Below, one piece after another: positions 54,448-63,452 of a stretch of DNA of 64,000 nt. Origin of the DNA: Clostridia bacterium (GTDB taxonomy: Bacteria > Bacillota > Clostridia > Oscillospirales > Acutalibacteraceae). The notes under the pieces were generated by a model, which was not told the DNA's origin, did not search any database, and was given only the letters and a program-made list of their open reading frames with translations. The stretch is taken from the NCBI GenBank assembly GCA_017379935.1, contig JAFNVC010000002.1, forward strand, positions 1 to 64,000, read 5' to 3'. The position numbers and the translations under genes are program-made. The number at the start of each line of letters is the position of its first letter. Position 1 is the stretch's first letter.

Positions 54448-54688
54448 GTAAAAGACAATGACGAAGAGGGGCTTTACCACTATCTTCAAGAGAGCCGTTG
54501 GTCGGTGTAAAACGGCAGAGAAGGGTAATGCTTGTAGCTTCCGAGTCGGAGAGAAGAAAGCGTAAGTGATTAGACCTCTCCCGTTATGCTGCGTAAAAGC
54601 ATCAAAGAGTGGCATTTAGGTGCAATTTGAGTGGTACCGCGGGTTTTCAGCTCGTCTCAAAGCTTTTGAGACGGGCTTTTTATTTTTT
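54448..54688 (+). ncRNA. T-box riboswitch controlling valS
   Basis: The leader contains the AGAGAGCC element of Stem I (54490-54497), a likely specifier GUA (Val) at 54534-54536 and the T-box core GTGGTACCGCGGG (54631-54643), which binds the uncharged tRNA CCA end. A terminator (stem 54649-54661 with 54665-54677, then T-rich to 54688) follows. Uncharged tRNA-Val should favour antitermination and valS expression. Confidence 0.93.
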
Positions 54689-54717
54689 TATTTGTAAATA
54701 ATTAGGAGGAGATATAT

Positions 54718-57417
54718 ATGGCAAAGGATCTTGCAAAACAGTACGATCCCAAGGATGTTGAAGACAGAACCTATAAATTCTGGCTCGACGGTAAGTTTTT
54801 TCACGCGAAATGCGATCCGGAGAAGAAGCCGTATACGATAGTTATACCGCCGCCGAACATCACGGGTCAGCTTCATATGGGTCACGCTCTTGACAATACG
54901 CTTCAGGATATTCTTATCCGCTACAGACGTATGCAGGGCTATGACACACTCTGGCTTCCGGGCACAGACCACGCTTCAATCGCAACAGAGGCAAAGATTG
55001 TTGAGGCTATGGCTGCTGAAGGCATTACAAAGGATGACCTCGGCAGAGACGGCTTCCTTGAGCGTGCTTGGGACTGGAAGGAAAAGTACGGCGGCAGAAT
55101 CATCGAACAGCTCAAGAAGCTCGGCTCATCCTGTGACTGGGACAGAGAGCGCTTCACTCTTGACGAGGGCTGCAGCAGAGCCGTACGTGAGGTTTTCGTA
55201 AGACTTTATGAAAAGGACCTCATCTACCGCGGTAACAGAATGGTTAACTGGTGTCCTTACTGCGAAACCTCAATTTCAGACGCTGAGGTTGAGTACAATG
55301 AGCAGGACGGTAACTTCTGGCACCTTCTTTACACTGTTAAGGAAACAGGCGAGCAGCTTGAGCTTGCAACAACAAGACCCGAGACTATGCTCGGTGATAC
55401 CGCTGTTGCAATCAATGCAGAGGATGAAAGATATGCTCATCTTCACGGCTGTCACGTTATTCTTCCGCTTCTTAATAAGGAAATCCCCATCGTCTGCGAC
55501 GAGCACGCTGATATGACAAAGGGTACGGGTGTTGTTAAAATCACACCTGCACACGACCCGAACGACTTTGAGGTAGGCAGACGTCACAATCTTCCGATGG
55601 TAAGAACGTTTACCTATGACGGTCATATGACAGGTGCCGCTGAAAAGGCTGCTTATGACGAGCTTGTTGCAAGCGGTAAGGCTACTGCCGACGAGCCCGA
55701 GGTTCTCGACTGCGGTAAGTATGCGGGTATGACAACAATGGAAGCACGTAAGGCTATCCTTGCAGACCTTGAAGAGGGCGGATATATCAAATACATCGAG
55801 CCTCTCAAGCACGAGGTAGGCACCTGCTACCGTTGCCACTCAACAATTGAGCCTATGGTTTCAAAGCAGTGGTTCGTTCGTATGGAGCCCCTTGCAAAGC
55901 CTGCTATCGAGGCTGTTGAAAAGGGCGAAACAGTATTCGTTCCCGAGCGCTTTACAAAGAACTATATGAACTGGATGAGAGGTACACGCGACTGGTGTAT
56001 TTCCCGTCAGCTCTGGTGGGGTCACCGTATTCCTGCTTGGTATTGCGCAGATTGCGGTGCAACAATGGTTTCTAAAACAGATATCGATACCTGTCCGCAC
56101 TGCTCAAGCAAGAATGTTGAGCAAGACAGCGATACTCTTGATACCTGGTTCTCATCAGCACTCTGGCCGTTCTCAACACTCGGCTGGCCTGATGAAACTG
56201 CAGACCTTAAGCACTATTATCCCACAAGCACACTCGTTACGGGCTACGATATCATCGGCTTCTGGGTAAGCCGTATGATCTTCTCGGCTCTTGAATATAC
56301 GGGTCAGGTTCCGTTTGATACCGTTCTTATTCACGGTCTTGTACGCGATGCTCTCGGCAGAAAGATGTCAAAATCTCTCGGCAACGGTATCGATCCGCTT
56401 GAGGTTATCGACCAGTACGGTGCAGATGCACTCCGTCTTACTCTTGCAACGGGTAACAGCCCGGGTAACGATATGCGCTTCTCTGACGATAAGGTAAGTG
56501 CAAGCCGTAACTTTGCAAATAAGATCTGGAATGCCGCAAGATTTATTCTTATGAATCTCGGTGAGGATGAAAAAGCACCTCACGTTCCCGAAGACCTTGC
56601 ACTTGAGGATAAGTGGATTCTCAGCCTTTACAACAAGCTTACAAAGGAAGTAACGGACAACCTTGACAAGTTCGAGCTTGGTATTGCACTTCAGAAGCTC
56701 TATGATTTCATCTGGGATATCTTCTGCGACTGGTATATCGAGATTGCAAAAATCCGTCTTAATTCGGGCGACGAAAAGGCTGCACAGACAGCACGCGATA
56801 TGCTCGTTTACATTATGTCCAACACTCTCAAGCTTCTTCATCCGTTTATGCCGTTCATCACAGAAGAAATCTGGCAGACACTTCCGCACGACGGCGAGTC
56901 AATTATGATTTCTGAGTGGCCTGTATATAACGAGGAGTTCAACTTCACCGCAGATGAGCAGGAAATGGAAAGAATTATGGAGGCAGTCCGTGCTATCCGT
57001 AACCGCAGAGCAGAAATGAACGTTCCGCCGTCAAGAAAGGCGAAGTATTATATCGCAACCGCTTATAAGGATACGTTCTGTCAGGCAGGTATCTTTATGC
57101 AGAGACTTGCATCCTGCTCAGAGGCAGAGGTAGGCGACAGCTTCGAGTTTGACGATGCGGTCTGCGTTGTTACAACTGATGCGAAGATTTACATCCCGAT
57201 GGGTGACCTCGTTGATTTTGAGGCAGAAATCGCACGTCTTGAAAAGGATAAGGCAAAGGAGCTCAAGGAGCTCGAGTTCATTGACAAGAAGCTCAATAAC
57301 GAAAACTTCGTTGCGAAAGCACCGGCAGCAGTTGTTGAGGGTCAGCGCGAAGCCGCACAGAAGCTCCGCGACAAGATCGCAATGATCGACGAAAGCCTTG
57401 CAAAATTGCGCAAATAA
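54718..57417 (+). CDS. valS: Valyl-tRNA synthetase
   Basis: ValS charges tRNA-Val and edits misactivated threonine. It is a class I enzyme of 899 residues. The HIGH motif is HMGH (53-56) in PPPNITGQLHMGHALD. The CP1 editing domain includes TTRPETMLGDTAVAI and GTGVVKITPAHDPNDFEVG. KMSKS is at 549-553. The anticodon-binding domain and a C-terminal coiled coil (VDFEAEIARLEKDKAKELKE, in part) complete it. AGGAGGA precedes the ATG. A T-box in the leader gives feedback control by tRNA-Val charging. Confidence 0.98.
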   Translation: MAKDLAKQYDPKDVEDRTYKFWLDGKFFHAKCDPEKKPYTIVIPPPNITGQLHMGHALDNTLQDILIRYRRMQGYDTLWLPGTDHASIATEAKIVEAMAAEGITKDDLGRDGFLERAWDWKEKYGGRIIEQLKKLGSSCDWDRERFTLDEGCSRAVREVFVRLYEKDLIYRGNRMVNWCPYCETSISDAEVEYNEQDGNFWHLLYTVKETGEQLELATTRPETMLGDTAVAINAEDERYAHLHGCHVILPLLNKEIPIVCDEHADMTKGTGVVKITPAHDPNDFEVGRRHNLPMVRTFTYDGHMTGAAEKAAYDELVASGKATADEPEVLDCGKYAGMTTMEARKAILADLEEGGYIKYIEPLKHEVGTCYRCHSTIEPMVSKQWFVRMEPLAKPAIEAVEKGETVFVPERFTKNYMNWMRGTRDWCISRQLWWGHRIPAWYCADCGATMVSKTDIDTCPHCSSKNVEQDSDTLDTWFSSALWPFSTLGWPDETADLKHYYPTSTLVTGYDIIGFWVSRMIFSALEYTGQVPFDTVLIHGLVRDALGRKMSKSLGNGIDPLEVIDQYGADALRLTLATGNSPGNDMRFSDDKVSASRNFANKIWNAARFILMNLGEDEKAPHVPEDLALEDKWILSLYNKLTKEVTDNLDKFELGIALQKLYDFIWDIFCDWYIEIAKIRLNSGDEKAAQTARDMLVYIMSNTLKLLHPFMPFITEEIWQTLPHDGESIMISEWPVYNEEFNFTADEQEMERIMEAVRAIRNRRAEMNVPPSRKAKYYIATAYKDTFCQAGIFMQRLASCSEAEVGDSFEFDDAVCVVTTDAKIYIPMGDLVDFEAEIARLEKDKAKELKELEFIDKKLNNENFVAKAPAAVVEGQREAAQKLRDKIAMIDESLAKLRK

Positions 57418-57423
57418 TTAGTT

Positions 57424-57452
57424 TATGGGACGGTATTACCGTCCCATATTTT
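57424..57452 (+). terminator. Hairpin between valS and folC
   Basis: A 10-bp perfect stem (ATGGGACGGT with ACCGTCCCAT) and a 3-nt loop are followed by ATTTTG. This is a weak terminator that probably allows read-through to folC, for which no separate promoter is seen. Confidence 0.7.
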
Positions 57453-57467
57453 GAAATGAGTGATTTT

Positions 57468-58739
57468 ATGAACTATAACGAAGCACTTGAATTTATCCAT
57501 TCACGTATGAAATTCGGCTCCCAGCCGGGTATGGAGCGCATAGAAGCCCTCTGCGAGGCGTTCGGCAATCCGCAGGATATGCTGAAATTCGTCCACGTCG
57601 CAGGAACAAACGGCAAGGGCTCAACCTGTACGATGATTGCAAAAATCCTCGAAGCATCAGGCTACAAGGTCGGTCTTTTTACATCTCCGTTTGTAACTGA
57701 TTTCCGTGAGAGAATACAGATAAATTCCGAAATGATTCCCAAGGACGATTTTGCAGAAATTGTCGAAAAAATCGTTCCCGTAATTGATGCGCTCAAGGAA
57801 AAGAATATCAATCCCACCGAATTTGAAATTATCACAATGGCGGCTTTCCTTTATTTTGAAAAGGAAAACTGCGACATTGTTGTCCTTGAGGTCGGACTCG
57901 GCGGTACGCTTGATTCAACGAACATCATCAAAAGCTCCGAGGTCAGCGTAATTACCTCGATTTCAATGGATCACACCGATATTCTCGGCGATACAATCCT
58001 TGAAATTGCCGCTCACAAGTGCGGTATATTCAAGCAGGGCGGCCACGTCGTCGGCTATCCTCAGCCCGATTTCACAGTTGAACGCTTTGTTAAGGAAAAG
58101 GCGAAGGAAGCAGGCTGTGATTACACCCATTCAGAGCTCGGCAGAATCCGTCTCGTGCGCGAGGAGTTTGACGGCTCAACGATTATTTACGCGGGCCTTA
58201 CCTTTAAGATTCCGCTTTCGGGTAAGCATCAGATTTATAATTTCTCCACCGCGATTGCGGCTATAAATGTCCTTAAGGGCAAGGGCTATGAAATCTCGCA
58301 TAAAAATATGCTCGACGGCGTTGCCTCACTTAAGATGCCTGCGCGTGTCGAAACTGTTTCAACTGACCCTCTCGTTATCGTTGACGGCGGACACAATGCC
58401 GAGGGCTTCGATGCACTTTATAATACGCTCGAAAAGTATTTTAAGGATAAAAAAATCATCGCCGTTTTCGGTATGATGAGAGATAAGGATTATAAGTACT
58501 GTGCGGAGAAAATGGCATCCTTGTGCGATGTGATTTATACAACAACGGTTTCTAATCCTCGCTCACTTACTGCAAAAGAGCTTGCCGAAGAGGTCAAATC
58601 CCACGGCGGTAAGGCAAAGCCCGTTGAAGATTGCGGTAAGGCTTACAAAAAAGCACTCAAAAAAGCGGATAAGGATTCGGTCGTAATTGTCTGCGGCTCG
58701 CTTTATCTTGCATCAGATATCAAAAACCTACAAAATTAG
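57468..58739 (+). CDS. folC: Folylpolyglutamate synthase / dihydrofolate synthase
   Basis: FolC adds glutamate to folates (and dihydropteroate in bifunctional members), retaining them in the cell. It is a Mur-ligase-like protein of 423 residues. NYNEALEFIHSRMKFGSQPG starts it, and the P-loop is HVAGTNGKGSTCTMIAKIL. EVGLGGTLDSTNI and SMDHTDILGDTILEIAAHKCGIFK (in part) carry the metal and carbamyl-lysine regions, and DGGHNAEGFDAL lies in the C-terminal domain. ATG 57468 has GAGTGA and gives the usual family start; ATG 57456 lacks a site. folC follows valS in many Firmicutes. Confidence 0.95.
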   Translation: MNYNEALEFIHSRMKFGSQPGMERIEALCEAFGNPQDMLKFVHVAGTNGKGSTCTMIAKILEASGYKVGLFTSPFVTDFRERIQINSEMIPKDDFAEIVEKIVPVIDALKEKNINPTEFEIITMAAFLYFEKENCDIVVLEVGLGGTLDSTNIIKSSEVSVITSISMDHTDILGDTILEIAAHKCGIFKQGGHVVGYPQPDFTVERFVKEKAKEAGCDYTHSELGRIRLVREEFDGSTIIYAGLTFKIPLSGKHQIYNFSTAIAAINVLKGKGYEISHKNMLDGVASLKMPARVETVSTDPLVIVDGGHNAEGFDALYNTLEKYFKDKKIIAVFGMMRDKDYKYCAEKMASLCDVIYTTTVSNPRSLTAKELAEEVKSHGGKAKPVEDCGKAYKKALKKADKDSVVIVCGSLYLASDIKNLQN

Positions 58740-58780
58740 TCATATTTTTATTCCACACTTCAACAAAATATTTTCGGACA

Positions 58781-58817
58781 ATCCTTTATCCTTATGGATA
58801 GAGGATTTTTGTTTTTT
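58781..58817 (+). terminator. Terminator after folC
   Basis: An 11-bp stem (ATCCTTTATCC, 58781-58791, with 58796-58806, one wobble) with a TTAT loop is followed by TTTTGTTTTTT. It ends one base before the AAGGAG site of spoIIAA. Confidence 0.82.
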
Positions 58818-58830
58818 AAGGAGAATCATA

Positions 58831-59169
58831 ATGCCTGTCAGAATAATTTCAACTCAACAGCGGGTCACAGCCTTCCTCGAGGGTGAGATTGACCACCACA
58901 CAGCGGCGGCTTTGCGTATGGAAATTGACGATGCCGTCCAGCGCAATAAACCAAAAACATTAAAGCTTGATTTTGCCGACGTTACCTTTATGGATTCGTC
59001 CGGCATCGGTCTTGTTATGGGACGCTTCCGTACGGTACAGCCGCTCGGCGGAAGACTCGTTGTATCAAATCTGTCACCGCAGGTATATAAAATAATGCAG
59101 CTTGCAGGTCTTGAAAAAATCGTAACCTTAAGCAAACGGGAGGAAGTAAACAATGCAGAAATTAAATGA
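58831..59169 (+). CDS. spoIIAA: Anti-sigma-F factor antagonist SpoIIAA
   Basis: SpoIIAA frees sigma-F in the forespore by binding SpoIIAB; it is inactivated by phosphorylation. A 112-residue STAS domain with ISTQQRVTAFLEGEIDHHTA and the phospho-acceptor Ser56 in FMDSSGIGLVMGR. ATG 58831 follows AAGGAG at 7-nt spacing. A longer in-frame start at 58687 would lie within folC and is rejected. It is the first gene of the sigma-F operon and overlaps spoIIAB by 17 bp. Confidence 0.96.
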   Translation: MPVRIISTQQRVTAFLEGEIDHHTAAALRMEIDDAVQRNKPKTLKLDFADVTFMDSSGIGLVMGRFRTVQPLGGRLVVSNLSPQVYKIMQLAGLEKIVTLSKREEVNNAEIK

Positions 59170-59590
59170 ATTCAGAATGGTAATTGACTCAAAATCCGTC
59201 AACGAGAGCTTTGCGCGTACAACCGTCGCAACCTTTGTCTCTCAGCTCGACCCGACTCTCGACGAAATTTCGGATATCAAAATGGCGGTAAGCGAGGCGG
59301 TGACGAATTGTATCGTCCACGCTTATCCCGAGCGCGTCGGTAAGATTTACATAACTGCCGCAATTCTTGAGAACAGCACGGTAAAAATCGTTGTGCGCGA
59401 TAAGGGATGCGGAATCATCGATATAAAGCAGGCTATGGAGCCGCTTTTCACAACTCTCGGCGGCGAGCGCGCGGGTCTTGGCTTTGCTGTTATGGAAAGC
59501 TTTACGGATAAAATAACCGTGCGCTCAAAGCCCGAAAAGGGGACAACCGTAACAATGTATAAGCGTATTAACGGACGTGCCGCGTTATGA
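59153..59590 (+). CDS. spoIIAB: Anti-sigma-F factor SpoIIAB
   Basis: This 145-residue GHKL-type protein kinase holds sigma-F inactive and phosphorylates SpoIIAA on serine. The ATP-binding N box (DIKMAVSEAVTNCIVHAYP), G1 box (VRDKGCGI) and G2 box (GGERAGLGFAVM) are intact. CGGGAGGA precedes the ATG inside the end of spoIIAA. It overlaps sigF by ATGA, so the three proteins are translationally coupled. Confidence 0.97.
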   Translation: MQKLNEFRMVIDSKSVNESFARTTVATFVSQLDPTLDEISDIKMAVSEAVTNCIVHAYPERVGKIYITAAILENSTVKIVVRDKGCGIIDIKQAMEPLFTTLGGERAGLGFAVMESFTDKITVRSKPEKGTTVTMYKRINGRAAL

Positions 59591-60252
59591 TTCTTGAAAA
59601 GCAGAAAAGAGATAAGAAGATACAGGAAAACCTCGGACTTGTCCACTCCTGCGCCCATAAGCTGACGGGCAGGGGTGTTGATTATGATGACCTTTTTCAG
59701 GCGGGCTGTGTCGGTCTTATTAAGGCGGTTGATGGCTTTGACGAAACGCGCGGCTTCAGCTTTTCAACCTACGCTGTGCCCGTAATTCTCGGCGAAATGA
59801 AGCGTATTTTCCGCGATGACGGCACGGTGAGCGTCAGCCGTTCTCTTAAGGAAAAGGGCAGAAAAATCAATTTTGAACGCGAAGCCTTTATCAGAAAATA
59901 TGACCGTGAGCCGACTGTCAAGGAGCTTGCACAGCGCCTTGGCTTTGATGAATACGAAACAGTTCAGGCGATAACGGCTTCAATGCCCGTGATTTCCCTG
60001 ACGGCACAGGACAATGAGACCGATACTCAGCTTGATATTCCCGTCGCATCACCGGAGGACAGTGTCTCAACCGCGCTTGCGCTTGAGCAGGTGATGAATG
60101 ATCTTGACGAAAGAGACAAGGATATCATCCGTCTTCGCTACTATTCGGGATTAACCCAGACTGTAATCGCAAAGCGTCTCGGGATGACTCAGGTGCAGGT
60201 TTCGCGGCGTGAGAAAGCGATTTTAAAGCAGATGCGCTCAAAATTGTTGTAG
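59587..60252 (+). CDS. sigF: RNA polymerase sigma-F factor
   Basis: Sigma-F is the first compartment-specific sporulation sigma factor, active in the forespore. The 221-residue protein has region 2 (NLGLVHSCAHKL, DYDDLFQAGCVGLIKAVDGFD, GFSFSTYAVPVILGEMKR), region 3 (REPTVKELAQRLGFDEYE) and region 4 (LDERDKDIIRLRYYSGLTQTVIAKRLGMTQVQVSRREK, given for location only in parts 180-215). Its position after spoIIAA-spoIIAB separates it from sigma-G. The organism is therefore inferred to form spores. Confidence 0.97.
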   Translation: MILEKQKRDKKIQENLGLVHSCAHKLTGRGVDYDDLFQAGCVGLIKAVDGFDETRGFSFSTYAVPVILGEMKRIFRDDGTVSVSRSLKEKGRKINFEREAFIRKYDREPTVKELAQRLGFDEYETVQAITASMPVISLTAQDNETDTQLDIPVASPEDSVSTALALEQVMNDLDERDKDIIRLRYYSGLTQTVIAKRLGMTQVQVSRREKAILKQMRSKLL

Positions 60253-60278
60253 ACAAAACCCTCACAAAATGCTATTAT
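60250..60278 (+). promoter_or_regulatory. Promoter of the small Cys-rich protein gene
   Basis: TAGACA, whose TAG is the sigF stop codon, a 17-bp spacer and TATTAT. Confidence 0.72.
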
Positions 60279-60296
60279 CTTTCCGGAGGTGTTTTT

Positions 60297-60479
60297 ATGC
60301 CCGGAAAGACGAATTGCGAAAGCTGCAACAATTTCTGCTACGACGAGGTCGAAGATTACTATTATTGTTCAATGAATCTCGATGAGGATGAATATATCAA
60401 ATTTTTAAGCGCATCGTATTACGATTGTCCGTATTACGAGCCTGATGATGAATATAAAATCGTTCGAAAACAGAATTAA
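60297..60479 (+). CDS. Small Cys-rich acidic protein (DUF6472-like)
   Basis: A 60-residue protein of unknown function with four cysteines in the pattern C-x2-C-x3-C (CESCNNFC), C in YYYCSMNLDED and C in YDCPYYEP. It is very rich in Tyr, Asp and Glu. The cysteines could bind zinc. Similar small proteins occur in many gut Clostridia. GGAGGTG gives a strong start, and it has its own promoter and terminator. Confidence 0.85.
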   Translation: MPGKTNCESCNNFCYDEVEDYYYCSMNLDEDEYIKFLSASYYDCPYYEPDDEYKIVRKQN

Positions 60480-60483
60480 ACCT

Positions 60484-60510
60484 AAAAACCGCATTCGTTG
60501 CGGTTTTTCT
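60484..60510 (+). terminator. Terminator after the small Cys-rich gene
   Basis: A perfect 10-bp stem (AAAAACCGCA with TGCGGTTTTT) with a TTCGT loop. Confidence 0.92.
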
Positions 60511-60538
60511 TGCATATTTATGCAAATTATGCTATACT
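60510..60538 (+). promoter_or_regulatory. Promoter of the amidohydrolase-proBAC unit
   Basis: TTGCAT, a 17-bp spacer and TATACT. No later promoter or terminator was seen up to proC. Confidence 0.82.
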
Positions 60539-60600
60539 GAAATTTATTAAATTGTGTAAATACTATTAAAAAATATCAGCACAGATTAGAAGGTAGAACG

Positions 60601-61404
60601 ATGTTAATAGATTTTCACAGTCATATTTTCCCCGACAGAATAGCCAAAGGTGCGCTTCAATCGTTAAGTGACAGTATCGTTAAATATCAGGGTGAGCGTT
60701 ATCCGCACTATACTGACGGCACATTGAACGGTATCTTAAAATCAATGGACGATAACGGTGTTGACATTTCCGTTATTCTCCCTATTGCAACTAAGCCGAC
60801 ACAAACGGAGAATATTATTTCTTTTGCGAGTAGCATACAGAGTGAACGTATAGTATCCTTTGCATCGCTTCATCCTGAGCAGGATGATTGGGAAGCGACA
60901 CTCGAAAGGATTTCCGAAAACGGCTTTAGAGGCATCAAGCTGCATCCCGAATATCAGTCCTTTTACGTCGACAGTAAGCGTTCACTGGACATTCTTAAAA
61001 AATGTGAGGATTTAGGGCTTTATGTTACTCTTCACGCCGGCTTTGATTACGGTCAGCCACCTCCGGCACACTGTCAGCCCGACAGACTCAAAAACGTTCT
61101 GTATTACGTTTCGGGAAAATATATAATTGCCGCGCATCTCGGTGCTTTTATGAACTGGGACGAGGTTGAAAAGCATCTTGTCGGCACACCGATAAATTTT
61201 GATACGGCGTTTATTTCAAGGTTTATTCAGCCTGAGCAATGCAAGAGGATAATTCTTAATCACGGTGCCGATAAAATTCTTTTCGGCAGCGATTCTCCGT
61301 GGCAGGAGCCGAAAAGGGAGTATGATTTTATCCGCAGTCTCGGTCTTGATAAGGAAGATGAAGATAAAATATTCTTCAGAAATGCATTAAAAATCTTAAA
61401 ATAA
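60601..61404 (+). CDS. Amidohydrolase-2 family metal-dependent hydrolase
   Basis: A 267-residue TIM-barrel hydrolase. The metal-binding HxH is FHSH (residues 5-8). RGIKLHPEYQSFYVD, VTLHAGFDYG, IIAAHLGAF and KILFGSDSPWQEP supply further His and Asp ligands. It belongs with uncharacterised amidohydrolases/TatD-like enzymes. It is 13 bp before proB and on the same promoter, but a link to proline synthesis is not evident from the sequence. AAGGTAG precedes the ATG. Confidence 0.88.
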   Translation: MLIDFHSHIFPDRIAKGALQSLSDSIVKYQGERYPHYTDGTLNGILKSMDDNGVDISVILPIATKPTQTENIISFASSIQSERIVSFASLHPEQDDWEATLERISENGFRGIKLHPEYQSFYVDSKRSLDILKKCEDLGLYVTLHAGFDYGQPPPAHCQPDRLKNVLYYVSGKYIIAAHLGAFMNWDEVEKHLVGTPINFDTAFISRFIQPEQCKRIILNHGADKILFGSDSPWQEPKREYDFIRSLGLDKEDEDKIFFRNALKILK

Positions 61405-61417
61405 AGAGGACTAAAAA

Positions 61418-62191
61418 ATGAGAATTGTAGTAAAAGTCGGAACATCGACCCTTGCACATGCAGGAGGTCTTCTGAATATCCGCAGAGTTGAAGCGCTCTG
61501 CAAGGTTTTAAGCGACCTCAAAAATGCAGGTCACGATGTTATTCTTGTAACATCGGGTGCAATCGGAATGGGCACGGGTAAATTACAGCTTAAGTCAAAG
61601 CCTACCGATATCGCGGGCAAGCAGGCCGCTGCCGCTGTCGGTCAGTGTGAGCTTATGTATACCTACGATAAGCTTTTCTCCGAATACAACCACACCGTCG
61701 CACAGCTTCTTATGACGGGTGATGACTTTGAGCATACGGACAGATACAACAACTTCATCAATACGATGAATAAGCTTCTTGAATTCAAGGCATTGCCGAT
61801 TATCAATGAGAACGATACCGTTTCGACCGATGAAATCAAGGTCGGCGATAACGATACGCTTTCTGCAATGGTAGCTGTCAGCGTTAATGCGGATTTACTT
61901 ATCCTTCTTTCGGATATCGACGGTCTGTTCACCTGTGATCCGCACAAAAATCCCGATGCAACCCTTATTTCCGTTGTATCTGAGATTACCGATGAAATCC
62001 GCGCTCTTGCGGGCGGCGAGGGTTCAACTCTCGGTACGGGCGGTATGAGGACAAAAATCCGCGCCGCGGAAATCAGCACAGCAAAGGGCTGTGATATGGT
62101 TATTGCAAACGGTGAAAATCCGCATATTCTCTACGATATAGTTGACGGTAAATCTGTCGGAACGAGATTTCTTAAAAAGGTCGGTGTATAA
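61418..62191 (+). CDS. proB: Glutamate 5-kinase
   Basis: ProB phosphorylates glutamate, the first step of proline synthesis. The 257-residue protein is an amino-acid-kinase fold only. [59 protein letters not shown], shown in part, and [15 protein letters not shown] are present. The C-terminal PUA domain of E. coli ProB (about 110 residues) is absent, as in other short bacterial forms. proA begins 1 bp after the stop. Confidence 0.96.
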   Translation: MRIVVKVGTSTLAHAGGLLNIRRVEALCKVLSDLKNAGHDVILVTSGAIGMGTGKLQLKSKPTDIAGKQAAAAVGQCELMYTYDKLFSEYNHTVAQLLMTGDDFEHTDRYNNFINTMNKLLEFKALPIINENDTVSTDEIKVGDNDTLSAMVAVSVNADLLILLSDIDGLFTCDPHKNPDATLISVVSEITDEIRALAGGEGSTLGTGGMRTKIRAAEISTAKGCDMVIANGENPHILYDIVDGKSVGTRFLKKVGV

Positions 62192-62192
62192 A

Positions 62193-63440
62193 ATGACTAC
62201 ACTTGAAATATTAAAGCAGGCAAAGGCGGCAAAATCCGTCCTTGCCCGTCTTACAAGCGAAGAAAAAAACAACGCACTCTACGCAATGGCTGATGCTTTA
62301 CAGGAATGTGCAGATGATATCCTTAAGGAAAATGAGGCTGATATCGAAGCGGCGAGGGGAGTTATCTCTGATGTTATGATTGACCGTCTTACACTCACAA
62401 AGGAGCGTATCGACGGTATGGCAGACGGCATCCGTCAGGTTGCAAAGCTTCCCGACCCCGTCGGTGAGGTGCTCGAGCGTGTTGAGCGCGAAAACGGAAT
62501 GGTAATCGAAAAAACAGCAGTACCGATGGGTGTTGTTGCTATTATTTACGAAAGCCGTCCGAATGTTTCCTCAGATGCCGCAGCGCTTGCATTAAAAAGC
62601 GGTAACGTCTGTGTCCTTCGAGGCGGTAAGGAGGCGTTCAGAAGTGCGAATGCGGTTGTCAATGCTCTGAGAAAGGGACTTAACAGACTCGGAATTGACG
62701 AAACTGTTATCAATATGGTTCAGGATACAAGCCGACAGAGCGCGAATGAGCTTATGACGGCCGACGGCTATGTTGACCTTCTCATTCCGCGCGGCGGTGC
62801 GGGGCTTATCAATGCCTGCGTTAAGAATGCAACAGTTCCCTGCATCCAGACAGGTACGGGCATCTGCCATATCTACGTTGACGAAACCGCGGACCTTGAA
62901 ATGGCACTTAAAATCATTGAAAATGCCAAAACAAGCAGACCTTCTGTTTGTAATGCCGAAGAGGTCTGTCTTGTGAACAGAAAAATTGCGGCAGAGTTTT
63001 TGCCGAAGCTCAAGAAGCTTCTTGTTGATGACAGAGCCGTAAATCCCGTCGAATTAAGACTTCACAGCTCAGCACAGCAGTTCATCGACGGCACACCTGC
63101 AGGCGAGGACGATTTCGATACAGAATTTCTCGATTACATACTTGCTGTCAAGGTTGTTGAGGATGTCAACGAGGCTGTTGCTCATATAACCGAGCATTCA
63201 ACCCACCACAGCGAAGCTATCGTTACATCAAGTGACGAGGCGATTGAAATCTTCACCCGTGATGTTGACAGCTCGTCTGTTTATGTCAATGTCAGCACAC
63301 GCTTTACCGACGGCGGTGAATTCGGACTTGGCTGTGAAATGGGTATTTCAACTCAGAAGCTTCACGCGCGCGGACCTATGGGACTTCGCGAGCTTACAAC
63401 GTATAAATATATCATCCGCGGTTGCGGTCAGATAAGATAA
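62193..63440 (+). CDS. proA: Gamma-glutamyl phosphate reductase
   Basis: ProA reduces glutamyl phosphate with NADPH to glutamate semialdehyde. The 415-residue aldehyde-dehydrogenase-type protein has [20 protein letters not shown], shown in part, LRGGKEAF and LIPRGGAGL. The catalytic cysteine region is [12 protein letters not shown], and the C-terminus has [26 protein letters not shown] 62193 lies one base after proB; an in-frame ATG at 62142 is inside proB and rejected. Confidence 0.97.
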   Translation: MTTLEILKQAKAAKSVLARLTSEEKNNALYAMADALQECADDILKENEADIEAARGVISDVMIDRLTLTKERIDGMADGIRQVAKLPDPVGEVLERVERENGMVIEKTAVPMGVVAIIYESRPNVSSDAAALALKSGNVCVLRGGKEAFRSANAVVNALRKGLNRLGIDETVINMVQDTSRQSANELMTADGYVDLLIPRGGAGLINACVKNATVPCIQTGTGICHIYVDETADLEMALKIIENAKTSRPSVCNAEEVCLVNRKIAAEFLPKLKKLLVDDRAVNPVELRLHSSAQQFIDGTPAGEDDFDTEFLDYILAVKVVEDVNEAVAHITEHSTHHSEAIVTSSDEAIEIFTRDVDSSSVYVNVSTRFTDGGEFGLGCEMGISTQKLHARGPMGLRELTTYKYIIRGCGQIR

Positions 63441-63452
63441 GGAGGCGTCGGA

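Noticed and set aside
58800..58828. Sigma-H-like promoter (AGAGGATTT, 11-bp spacer, GGAGAATCA) before spoIIAA
   Set aside because: It matches the consensus, but the -10 element overlaps the ribosome-binding site and transcription would start at or after the ATG. The -35 part also lies in the folC terminator stem. Treated as chance; the true spoIIAA promoter is not identified.
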